NCBI GenBank assembly: GCA_015179025.1
Contig: WHUX01000007.1
Span: 620,001 to 684,000, forward strand
Source: Terfezia claveryi
Lineage: Eukaryota; Ascomycota; Pezizomycetes; Pezizales; Pezizaceae
Length of the DNA: 64,000 nucleotides
Reading direction: 5' to 3'
Under the pieces are notes generated by a model. That model searched no databases. It saw nothing but the letters and a program-made list of their open reading frames with translations, and was not told the DNA's origin. Shown here one piece after another: positions 38,510 to 50,455 of the stretch (its first letter is position 1; every line of letters begins with the position of its first letter). The position numbers were made by a program, and so were the translations under genes.

Positions 38510-38998
38510 TAAGTAAAATCTGTTTTTTGCGTCAACACCCGCCTTCTCGCCCCATATTCCAACTGGGGCCGGGGCCCCGAGACACAGACTAAGGTCTGCA
38601 CTCGAACTAACCGACCCCGCGGCAGCCGCCGAAAATCATGGGAAGCATACGGGGTATTTTGCGTTAGCCTTAATAGGTAGGTAAGTGCATAAATATATGG
38701 AAGTATTTTTGGTTGGCCTGTCTAGCCTTCACTTATCTATCACGCCGTAACCCTTTTTCATGGGCAGGTAGGTACCTTGCCTGGTCGACACAAGACTCAT
38801 ATATAGAGCACTGTCGTACATAGATTCTGTCATCAACCTTCTCCTCTTACTTCGCCACTCAGTAAACCTAGCTAGATAACCTGGAAAGGAAAAGAGACAA
38901 TTTGTAAATTTCTACTGTAATCTATTGTAAACGAGCTAAAGTAACGTTACTCTGGTTGCACAAACGCTCTAAATTAGTGTCTGGTCACGAGACCCACC
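38510..38998 (+). promoter_or_regulatory. promoter-like region (TATA plus pyrimidine-rich start zone)
   Basis: A GC-richer patch (38535-38640) is followed by CATATATAGAG at about 38799 and, ~35 bp on, by CATCAACCTTCTCCTCTTACTTCG. This is the layout of a fungal core promoter with a CT-rich initiation zone. The first downstream ATG in good context is at 38999. No transcript evidence is available. Confidence 0.3.
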
Positions 38999-39166
38999 AT
39001 GATCACTATACGCAAGCAAAACATTCCAAAAAATCAGCCCAAAACACCGCTATTCGTGAATCATACATACATGCTGCTGTACTCTAAGCCCCAGCCTCCA
39101 TCCAGCCCTATAAAACTCTGGGGTTGGGTCCCAGCCCAAATATTCCCCCGACCCGGTGACCGTTGA
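38999..39166 (+). CDS. candidate small ORF, 55 codons, strong start context
   Basis: The ATG at 38999 sits in CCCACCATGAT, an excellent initiation context, ~200 bp past a TATA-plus-CT-rich promoter-like segment. The product is basic at the N-terminus (MITIRKQNIPKNQPKTP) and Pro/Trp-rich at the C-terminus (SSPIKLWGWVPAQIFP). No family recognised. It may be a small protein, a uORF or coincidence. Confidence 0.22.
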   Translation: MITIRKQNIPKNQPKTPLFVNHTYMLLYSKPQPPSSPIKLWGWVPAQIFPRPGDR

Positions 39167-42100
39167 CCATGGCAATGGCACCAGGAATTATGCATTCATA
39201 AGCCCGCTACCAGCAAATATCCTTGGTTATCTCGGTTTTTGTTACTAGAAATGGGATAGACTGAAGGTAGGATATAGATTAATATCATGCTGTGCTGCAT
39301 ATAAGCTTTTAGTGTTGATGTTCCTGGCTCTATTCAAATCCAGGGTTAAATTTACCCTATGCTTGTGTTACCTCTCTAAAACGGAGTTCAAAACCGCTCT
39401 ACGTTGGGGTCTTTGGGAGGATGATTTGTCAGAATAGAATCTCGACTGGGGGCTACGATGCTAATATGCATATCCGTGTTTGCGGAATTGGTTCTATTGG
39501 CTGCTTATTATTTCTGCAGAATTGCCGTTGTAGGCCGTGGAAAGCATGGACCTTCAATTCAGGATAAGTAACATGCAGAAAATTTTAACATCACAATAAT
39601 CCTTCCATATTTTGTACCTGCATATCAAATATTCGCAGTTGACTGATCCACATATGCCAAAATCTCCGTGGTGAAGAGTAAGCAGTCATTTGCGTGGATT
39701 TGTCATATTGTATCATCTGGGGCCATTGAAGACTGTGCACAACTACCCTGTCATGGAAATTAAGTCTAATTATCCGCACAATAAAATCATGTGAAGCTCG
39801 ATCTTCGTATCCAGTCGGACGGGCTAAGCTCTTCCCGACACTGCGCCGCAACAATCGATCCCTCCAAAGGAGGGTGTTGTGCCAACCAGACTAAATCGAT
39901 CAAACACCAGGACTCGGTACCGCCAGTGAAGTGTGCTAAGCGAGCCGGCTGACACGAACATGTATAAGCCACGAGATTAGCCCTGGCCCATGGAAATTAA
40001 TGACTGAGTATCAACCTTTGATTATTAATATTGCTACATCAACCTTAACGCTACTCTACGTTGACACCGATCAATGTAGGGAATAGTATCTAGTTTCAAG
40101 CCCCTCGAGTTCCTTCCACGGGCCCTTCCGGCCCAAGTATGCCCGGGATCCAGGAACATCACCGTCATCTCGGATTGTGCCGAAAAGCTTACTCTGACGC
40201 AACCCTATTGCGGTATATCACCGATATACACCAATCATTGGATCATCCATGCCTATCCCGTTGAAACGCGTCCAATGTTAAGAGCGTAGACTTATAGATC
40301 AGTATCGCAACTCGCTTTTTGTCGTAGGTATACATACGCATACGTATGTACAGTATGTACTGTATGCACCAAGAGGCATATGCGTATGGGATGTTATTGG
40401 GGGTATGAATATATTTCATTGGTACATTAACGTTTGATATTGGTACAGATATGTGACGGTTCCAAGGTGTGGTTACATGACTTTCCGCAAGCATCCAAGT
40501 CAAAGTCCGAGCGCAACTGTGCAAATCAGTTCTCAGAGGGGATAAGGACAGGTTAAGGCCATGCCATGGGAGTTCTGAAACACAACAATTTGTGGATTAG
40601 GCTGAAAACATATGCGGAGCAGAGCACACATCACATTGTCGCGAAGCCTCCTGACTGGTTCCCAGATTTTGCGGGGCTTAACGCTAGAGTAGGTAGGTAT
40701 GCCATGTGGCCGTGAAGTTTAAATCAATTCGTTAGGCTAACTAGAGCCGGCATCAAGACGAACTGGAGTTCATCCGATATTATCGGTATACGATGCAGGA
40801 TCCGGGCGGCGCGATATGGGTCGATTCGTAACCCTGAGGTACGCCTTGCTTCGGCCCGAATATGAATCAGGGTAAGTCCGTTCCCTGCCTGAAGATAATC
40901 CTAGGACAGATTTGAATCTCGAGAATTGGTTTATAGGATATATCAGGTTCGCTTTGCAAAAAGCAAAAACATAAACATTCGGGTATTTTTTACCTATCTC
41001 TGACTCGATACTAACATACCGATAGGCAGTGCACGGGATTTAATGATTGTTCATGTTTCAGTCCCACTAACCCCCACCCCGGTGCCGGCATCCTGATACC
41101 GATATTAATTCCGAATCTCAATTTGGCAGTGCATTGATGACACCGCCTCACCTTGTGGCTGGCTAAAGTATCAACCGTTTAGCAGTTAAAGCAGCAGTTT
41201 CACCATAGAGAGGACTGTTAATTTCCAACTGGTCCGTGGGCTTCTCGGAGCCCGGGAGCTCCATAAGCTATGGCGAGCAAGACACCCCGCTAAAAATAGA
41301 GTATGGTCGTACTTGCTTGGCCAACATAAGTTGCGAGCTCATCGTCAACATCTCCACTTCTCCAGCCCCATTTCAAATAGTAATCACACCCGCCGTACCA
41401 AAGTTAAGAAAATTAAACTTTGCCGGGGTTCATTTGGATACAGAGCACTTACTCAGGCTTACCAGCACTGCAAGTCTCGGAATGAACTTCCGCAGCCAAT
41501 CTGATTGATATATCTAGAACACGAGTCTCCACTCTGTACGATTACTGTACCTGGGTCTCTGGGGTAAGTTATTAATAATGACATTGGTGGACTTAGCGAC
41601 TTAATTTATCTCCGTTAATGGCACCATAATCATATCCAAGTATAACTAGGCAGAGTCTAAGACCAAATGAATTGTACTGAATCGATCCTCATGAAGACTG
41701 AGACTCGGTTGGGCTAGGGATCATGAATTTTGCGGGCTATGGCGGTATGCGGTTGAGATTGATGCCTACTGTTGGATATTGGTGCTCTCAACATTCTTAA
41801 TTCTCCACTGTCCAGTCGGGAATGTCTATATTTCTTAAGCTGCATAGAGTCTATAGCTAGATCTATAGAGTATCAGTGAGGGTATATCACGAGCAAAATA
41901 AACATCTCATTGAATAGATATTCTTGTCGTCGTGGAACTAATGAGGTGGCCGTTGGCGGTCCATGAGGCAACTGAGTAAGCCCATGTGGAGCAATTATAA
42001 GGGAGACATGCACAGTCTGATAGCTCTTCTCTAGATCACAGAACTCCTCACAAATAGCATCATAGTTTTGCTTTTATTTCCTTGCACCCGAATCATCAAT

Positions 42101-45100
42101 CTCATCTGTTTACTCATGATTGAGCACAAAGCCTCATCCGGCTCCCCTTCAGATCCTTTTCTAGGTCACCCATGCCCGGAATTGAAAAGTGATACCGATA
42201 TATTGTGCAATGTGCAGGGAATATATCTGCTGATCTGTACATATATATATTATATCAGCAAGAACGTGGAATATAATACGTCAGGGGTATAGGACTATCG
42301 GAGAATATAAAGCAGTTGAAGACTGCAGTAGGGGTACTGTCCAGATTCTCCGGGAAAGTCACCGGACCTGCCAATCAGACCGGCTCAACACGGGATGTTT
42401 GAGACAAGATATGTGATAATCATTCCCACAAGCCGAACAATAAAATTGCGCTCGCGATCGCGTACATGATCATGAAGGAGAGAAGGTAGAGCTAGAGAAG
42501 CAATAGATGCAGACCATTCCCCACCACTGTCAAAATATTTTAGTTCAGTCTAATGTTAAGTGCTCGTCCCTGCAGTTGAGGTTGTAAAATGGCTAGAAAT
42601 GGTAAAGCGTGGTGTTGAGGAAATATTTCAGCCCGTACTAGAACAGCCTAAAACGTAGGTTGGAAACCTAATAGAGCGCAAGTTTCCTGGAGGGGCATGT
42701 TACGGCACCTCAATTCGGGGAGGTCTCAGCACAGCCGAGTCGTTACGCAATGCCCCTCTGCTACTTACTCTATTCGAATACGAAACATCCGATTCAATGG
42801 AGTCAGGTCGGTGGTGGATGTTAGGCGAACTCATGATAATTTGAGCCGGCTTTGCATTCATTTGTATTCACCTATCATCCAATTGCAGGTCACTACCCTA
42901 CTTACCCTGTTCTGTTTACCCTCGTACATGCATACCCAGGATCATTCACACTCGTGGACATGTAGTCCGATCTCTGAACGGTATCATGATCGAGTATCAC
43001 ACGACACTCCATCCTAGTACTGTGATTCGCCTCAGAATGTTTGCCCCTCCCAGATTTCGACATTGGCATATATATAAAAAGGTATTTGATTAAGCTATGA
43101 GCTCGGTTGGCGCCGTGTGGCTCTTTACTCATTTTAATATGTTCACCGCACTTGACTATATAAAAAAGGTCAAAACGGTTGCTACGTAAAGGTGCAAATC
43201 GATATCTACGACTCTATATATATGGGATAAGTAGTTGTAATTGATTCAGGTCTCAAAAGGTCAATTGTCTTGGCAGCAAATCAACGTGATAGAGACCACT
43301 AACCCCATTTGCTTAATTTGCCCCAGTAAAATCTTGAGCTAATTGTAGTTTATCTGTACTGTAACCTGCTGGATCATGAATATTAATATTCCCCGGTTTA
43401 GGACAAGTTTCTGCCGACTGTTTTACATTAGACTAAGACCAGCGATTCAGTTCTATGGTCTCGGGAATTGTACTTTTGTCATTGAACGTTGGGGGCTCAT
43501 TTATGCAAGTCTTCTAGGTTCTTGGCGTTGCCTCTCTGAAATGCAAACCTCAAGGCAAACTGCAGGTAACCCATAAAATCGCTCGACAGTCTGGCAGGTA
43601 CATTATTTTGTGTTCTTGTTTCATAAGAAGGCAGGCTAATATAGCGAGTCTGGAGCTAAATGACCAGGCGAACGCCGTTGGACGGTAAATTGCTGGACAA
43701 AATCACTGCTTGAGCATTTGAGGCGAGCTAGCTCAAGTGGGAACTATAAAACATGCAGTGCATGATAGATACCCTTAGACAGGAGAAAGAAGAGTCTATC
43801 TGTATGGCAGCGTTACAGATGTTTGTACTCATGAAGCCATTGATTTCTGATCTCCATTTTACTGACGTGGAGTGCCATCCATTTTAGACTGAGGTGGAGG
43901 GCTGGTAGTCTAAAAACGAATAGGGCTTTCCCATTGGCAATATGGCAATGTTGATAGGCCCATAAGATGATCTCATAGGACAGGTCCCCTCCTTCTCTAT
44001 CTAATGTTCTATCAAGCCAGACTGCCTCGAAGAGGGAGAAATTCAACATACTAAGCATCCTATCCACTTCAACCCAGATTATCGGCAACAGTTCCGACAT
44101 TTTACTTAAGACGAGAAGAATTACATAAACTAGGCTATGTTATTAAAGTCCCATTTGTCTTGTTTCTTGTGGTAACTAATTCTCACAGTTTTTGAATGCT
44201 GTGTTTACATGTACCATTGGAGATATGTACAGCCTAGAAAAAGGATACTTGTACCTAGCATCGGGGGAATAGGCAGCCCTATTTGTGGGTTTGCCTGCAG
44301 ATTTGCTGCAATGCAGCTACGGGCCGGCACGGGGCTTTCTGATGGTTCGATTGTCTGGCGGTCGCAGCTAATAATCCATCAGTGCTCGGATTTTTCACGG
44401 AGAAAATGCTCCTGAGTTCAATTATGATTGAGGGGTGCGCGGCCGTAGGAGCGAAATATGCTAATTGCTCTAAAGAAATCACTTCCAGAAGGGCCTCATC
44501 TACTAGAGATTATACAGGTCCCAAGTTCTGAAGCTGCAAACCCCTGTAAACTACGAGCTTTGGAGGAGTGACAGCGCCACCACTATGCAATAAACTAGGG
44601 CCAATTTGCCCTCTAGGCTGAAGGTCTCCATTCAGGCACTCAAGCGCCGACCGATGCCCCATACAATCTTCGATCCATAGATTTGTACTGCACTAAGACT
44701 TTTAGGCGCCGACGATTCCCTTACAAGCTTCAATCGATGAGATGGAGCGCCCAAAACACATTGCCCAACCCTTGGCTACAACTAGGTACGCTTTTTGTCA
44801 ACAGAACTTTGTCACTATAGAGGTACCATAATGAGTACTGCATTTATCGTAGCGACGTACTTATCCAGAAGAAGAAGAGCTGAGCTTCACCTTATTGGTG
44901 ACCTGCGCACGCGTGAGGCTGTGGCATGTACATATCCATCCAGTTAAATAATTTCTAGCCCCCTGACATCCAAGACAGGATGCTCTGTACTTGGTACAGC
45001 GATAAATTAGTAGTGCATAGAGGATGCAACCAGAACTACTGGGCCTCATCAAGTTCAGCAACATTGTTCTCATATAGTATTCGAATTTGAATGGAGACAG

Positions 45101-47591
45101 GTTGGGAGCTGAGAAGATTAATATGCTATTAGCATTAGCTTGAACAAAACCTATGAGGAATCCTGACACCGGCCAGGACAAAAATCTCGGGTGGTGGGAA
45201 GGTAGAGCTTGGAAGTGTGCATGTGTGGAGGATCCAGCCCGTTTCATTTCAGATAATAAATAAGATAGTCTTCAAGGTCCGGGGCTAGAAATTCCGGGTC
45301 GTGACTGCTCACATGATTCTTGGGAGAATTGTATGAAAGATGGATCCACTTACCTTATAGCGTTGGATTCCAGTCCGATTGCAAATCTAATTACTGCGTG
45401 TTCTATCCAAAGTGGTACAGAGCACATCAAATAGGAGAGGGGTGAAGGTGGTAATAATGTGAAACACACGTGCTATCAGGATGTAAACAAAAGGGCCACC
45501 TATTGCCAGCCTGAACAGCTGTCAGTCAGGATCCTGGGTCGTGCAAACCAATAAGAAAAGCAAGTTTGAGGATGAGATGCTGGCGCCGGCTCCAGAGTGC
45601 GGGAAGTGTATTCTGGAAGGGGATTCGACCACGGTAGCTGCATCAGAAGGAAAATAGGGCATATTCGTTACCCTTACGATGAAATTGAACATCACAAGAA
45701 ACTTGATTTGAGCTGGGAGGGTGTTTGGTGTTCCCCAAGCACCCTATGATGCGTAGTGATCTGGCCCTGAACCTAGTCAGTAAGTTTTGATTATCCTGCA
45801 GTTTGAGTAAGAAAGTGATATCAGATTCAAGACCTACTGTGGGCAATTTTGTTCGAGCCCAGAGGTGAGCAACTTACTGTACTTCACTGGCTGTGGTAAT
45901 GAGTTTCCGGACCTATTGTTGATAACCCTCGCCCCATACTGCGCTTCACTAGGTAAATTTTATCCACATGAAGGGTCCTCATGACCAATGCTCACAGACG
46001 CACGTGCCTACAAGAAAATATGGGCCGATTTTGAAGTCTTCCTACTTCAGGGTCACCCAGTGTAAATCCGCAAGGTTTCTTGTGATATGAACTTTGGAAA
46101 TTGTGACCGAGCCTCGGGATTCGGTGCAACCAAGTTGCCTTGTCAACGAATATAATATCCCGTTGTTTTAGGCGTTCACATGCAGAAATTGGATGGTCCA
46201 ACATAGAAACGTTATGTTCAGAATCGAGCTATCGCAGGAAATCGAGTTGGGGGTTGACGTGCTCACCATCCCCATATTCTTGGGTATCTCTGATCTCGCC
46301 TCACGCAGTGGGCGACTCTTGGAAGGGAGCTGTAATAATCGCCGATGTATACCCTCGTCATGTGGAAAGGAGCCGCTCTATTAGAGGAGGCTTACAGCCG
46401 TAGTACTTGCGCTCCCGGTCGGTTCCCGATGCTACATTCCAGCCATTTTGAGATTGCATACATCCTAGCTATAGCACAGCCATCTGTCGGGCGGTGAGAG
46501 TGGTTTGAGGAATCCGAGTGGTGACAACAAAACTTTAGGAAAAAAGAGTCCGTACAACAGGGTGCTGCTGCAGGTACTCACTATGCTATGGGTAACTATA
46601 CTGTAAGTTAGCGATGGGTAATTGTAGATATAATTGTATTTTTGGCTGGATTTGATGAAGTAGTACTTACCACAAGTCACGGCGCACTGATACATTACAT
46701 AAGTATTGGTTTGTGAAACTGCATTGTATCCCTTAAGAATAATGCACACTCTTGCCCTTGATTGAAGCCTTTTTCCCTAGGCACGGTTGTGAGCTGGGAG
46801 TTTTATCAGGCCATGTTGAGGGTAACGGAAGGAACTTGCTGCATAACAAAAGGAGTCCCACAATTGGTGTTAATAACTTTCGACATTTAAAATTATAAAT
46901 CGTACATAGAAGCCAACGGACTTCATGTTGAACGAACCTACCAAAGTACTAAGTAGATAATAATCAGAGTAGACCGGCCAAATCACTATAGTGTGTAATC
47001 GTCCGTGGACATATCGCGTATATGTTGGGGTATCCGGTACCTCCACTCTTGCTAAGAAGTACCTGCTTGCTTATGTTGTTGTGATGACAAGTACCTTTCT
47101 GCGTGTGGGCTTAAGTACTGTAGGTTATTTAAGCGGCGAGTTCGTTCGACTTGGCGTGGCCTAAACTAGGCCGACTACCAAATGTGGTAGTCCATGAGGA
47201 AATAGCACTATTGGGGCAAAAGAGATTCCAAGACTTACTTACTGAATACTACTCAATGTCGGAGTGCAGTTAAATACTACTTTTGCCGTGCCTTAGCCCA
47301 TTCTGGTCATCGAGGAATGCTGTAGGCTTAATTGCTATTCCTCCTTCTGGGCACGAGATCAGGCCACTCTCCCACTGCTACTTACCTCAGTTTCTGATTA
47401 TAAAACCCAGTGAACCGGACCATATGGTGCAGATGCGTTTGAGACCCTCCTCCTCACCAGCTGCTATTATACCGTCATAAGACTTCCCTCTGTCCCCAAT
47501 ATTGTGAGGCTTTTCTCTCGTCAGTCCACGACAATATTGCCCTATTTGCGTTCCGGCTGCAATACGTGTAGGTTCTGTTGGGAAAGTAAAT
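39167..47591. other. gene desert, third part, and upstream region of the 47.6-kb gene
   Basis: No frame with recognisable content. The largest ATG frame (128 codons, minus, 45247-44861) ends in poly-Ser and has no domain. The last ~300 bp before 47592 become CT-richer (CTCCTCCTCACCAGCTGC near 47450) and probably include the promoter and leader of the next gene. A clear TATA box was not picked out. Confidence 0.45.
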
Positions 47592-50455
47592 ATGAGATTT
47601 CGTGAAGCTGATATGGGTCACCTGTGGATAGACTGTACTATGGCGTATTCCTCAAGTTCGGGGATGCTCTCCCGAGCACATACTGCTGCCGGTGCAGCTT
47701 GTGGAAGTACCTATTCACCCGAAAGAGGCCATGACAGGCTACGGAGAGCAAACTCCATGTCCTCAACCTCAACACAGCATCCATTGTGCCCAACCGTCAC
47801 AAGGTCGGACAACCTCACAGTAGAGGAAAGGCAGAATCAAGCTCGAGCAGCGGCAGCTAAAGCTTTCAAAAATGATCTCTTGAGAAGAGGCGAGCCAGGA
47901 ATTGCTGCTGATGGCACCCCGCTCCGTCGGCTAAGCGTCCGGTTTAAACCAACCCCACCCTCGGACCCTGACTATAACCCATACGCTTTCCTGGAGGATG
48001 GGCAAGAAACGTATGTCAAGCTTTTCCTACCCTTACAGTCTTCAACTAACCCCGCTGCAGCAGATTTCAATGGGACAGGAAGGATAACTGTGATGATTTA
48101 CCACCCCACCGGTTGTATAATCCAACTTACACTCAAACCGCCCCCTCAAGTTATCGACGTCTTCGGAGGAGCCGTTCTCTGTTTTCCATCACACACACCA
48201 TGGGTGGCTACTCACGGGGGAATGCTGCCCCGGACCGTAGTAACACTGTGAACGGCACCGACTTGAAGCCTCGCCGGTCCATGTCCTTTCTGCGCGGCGG
48301 AACTGATTTTATGCCTTCAAATTATCGACGGGGTAATCAACCGCCGATGAAGGAGAGGAAGCCACTTTACTCCTTTGGAGCTTCCTCATTTCGGGGTGAT
48401 AAACAAGTTTCAGCAGAAGCAGGGCTGCTGCAGAAACCACGCTCACTCCGTATGAAGGTCCGTCGAATGTCTTCATCAATTATGAACTCCGTCAGGCGTG
48501 CTTTCTTTGCCGGAACTGTAAGAGACGTTGAGGAAATGGAGGTCCCTCCCCAGCACATTGTGTCAAACCGTGCATACTTCGGAAGCTATGATAACGCCTC
48601 TAATGTGGACAAAGATATAGAGAACATACCTGGAGATTTGTTCATGTCCAGGATAAACTCTGGTGCTCCAACGCTTCAGAGAGTACCATCTTCAATCGGC
48701 CATACATCTCTTTCTGGCTCTATCAGAATTGTAACTCCCCCAAAGCTAGCAGGTACTCCACTGAGTTCCTCCGGGAATACATGGGCTAGCAGTACAACAG
48801 CCTCCACCTTGAGATCTGCCACAGGTAGCAAACGCCTGTCTATCATTCGGGAAGCCACACCAAAAAATGAGGGAGAAGAAGAGATAGGCCTGCCTCGCCC
48901 ACGAAATAAAGCGCTGGATGCACAAAGAGTATACTCTGCATTCCTCAGAGTTACTCGGGCAAAGAATGTCATCCATACTGCTCATGAAGCAGAAAGACCA
49001 GCGTTAGACAGAGTGGATCATGCGAGCTTGTTTGAAAATCCAGCTGCACAATCCTGTTCTTCTTTTGCCAGTACCATCAAAATGAAGACAAGTTCTCCGG
49101 AAAAGAGCATTGAGGAAAGCTCTGTCGAAACACCCTGCCCATCACCAAGGCACGCGATGGCACGAGAAAATAAGGAAAATATTCCACCAACACAGTTCGC
49201 TAGCGAGAGTAAACATCTCACGAGAACCCACGTTAAGATTGGCCCAAGAATCACTCTCTACCCCCCTCCTGAGAACGTAGTAACTCCTAATAAGGAGAAA
49301 GAAAGGGAACAGACGGAGTTAACTTTAAAGACAGTTCGTCATGCACAGTCGGCCTTCTTTCCCTATACTGGCGGCCACGCAATGGTTGGAATGTCCCCCA
49401 GTCCATATAAACGTGCAATTGCCATGTCACCAGATGCACCAAGCATCTACTCGAGAACAACGTCTGGGGAAACACCAAGACCTAATTCCACGCTTGATAC
49501 CGAGTCTTCTCTGACCCAAGCAACTCGAGCAGGAGATTCAGCTGTGCTTCAAGGCCAGTTTGTCCAGCTTGGGAGGAAAATGAGTCTTGTTCAGATGAAT
49601 GAAAGCCATGACGGAATTGTCCACAATCGAGTGACGCCTTCGTCACCCAAGAACTCCCCCGCAACGTATCATATCGCAAAGTCAAGAAGAGATGAGAATG
49701 TTCCTTTCTCGACATACTTGCCCGGTTTGACGAGGCCTGGTGAGGATACCATCACGACAGTAGGAGCATCTACGCCCGTATCTATCGTTGCTGGATCTTT
49801 CGGAATGAGTCTTTTCAATAGAGAGAGAGGGCGCCGTGATGTTGGTTTGGGATTGGTAACCAAAACTGGGGATGGGGTTATGCAAAAGGAAGCAGAACAA
49901 AAACACCGTGTCTTGACCTCTAAAAACCTCCAGGAAGGGGTCGTTGTTGCTCAACCAGAAACCCAGCCACTGTCAGGTATTGACTCTAATGTTGGACAAA
50001 CTGCGAATATAGGAGATAAAAGAAGTAGTGGGGGAATGGGAACGGGTATGAGGCTTCCAAATCGCTCGCAAGTTCCCACCGGTGTTATCAGCTTTGGGAA
50101 AAAGGGAGTTAATAGGCCTAAATCCGGTTCCGGAAATACGGGTGCTAGTGCTAATAAGGACATGAGTATTGTGCCCTTTCCAAACTCGGTATACGGAGGG
50201 AACAGCACTGGTAACCTCGAAAACGAAAGAAAAGTTCAGGATGACTTCGGCAAAGGAACTACTGCAGAGGCAGGGAGCGAGATATTGGGGCAGATGTCAA
50301 AGTTGTCATTCGAGATGAATGATGGCAGAGGATACTCCCTTTCTGAAAAATTGCCCCGGACGAGTGTGGATTCCTATATCAGAGGTCCGAGAAGGCTGTT
50401 AAGGAATGAAGGAATAAACGGTAGCGTGGAAAGCGGGATCGGTGCTTTCTTGTGA
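47592..50455 (+). CDS. large disordered basic/Ser-rich protein, two exons (47592-48010, 48064-50455)
   Basis: The spliced product is ~936 residues. There is no enzymatic domain; it is low in Cys and Trp and high in Ser, Arg, Pro, Thr, so mostly disordered. Visible landmarks, in order: TVEERQNQARAAAAKAF (Ala-rich helix); RRLSVRFKP; SYRRLRRSRSLF; RRSMSFLRGG; a basic segment SLRMKVRRMSSSIMNSVRRA; VPPQHIVSNRAYFGS; a Ser/Thr-rich stretch with GSKRLSIIREATP; AQRVYSAFLRVTR; ENKENIPPTQFA; and a long Gly/Ser/Asn tail. From memory this order (Ala helix, xSVRF, YRRLRRSxS, basic helix, VPPQ, SII-E, RVYSA) recurs in an uncharacterised Pezizomycotina family; I cannot name it. The basic Ser-rich boxes suggest phosphoregulation (inference). 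ATG 47592 is the first in frame; 47613 and 47640 are alternatives. Shadow frames on the opposite strand are not genes. Confidence 0.85.
48011..48063 (+). other. intron with tandem NAGNAG acceptor
   Basis: Donor GTATGT at 48011; branch ACTAAC with its A at 48049; acceptor GCTGCAGCAG. Cleavage after 48060 or 48063 both keep frame and differ by one Arg codon. A third in-frame acceptor (GGGACAG, ending 48078) would remove five further codons. Exon 1 ends in phase 2. Confidence 0.78.

Noticed and set aside
2830..47591. RIP-mutated repeat explanation for the desert
   Set aside because: CpG and CpA-rich strings persist and base composition is not strongly AT-skewed by eye. No TE remnants are visible; a computed RIP index would decide.
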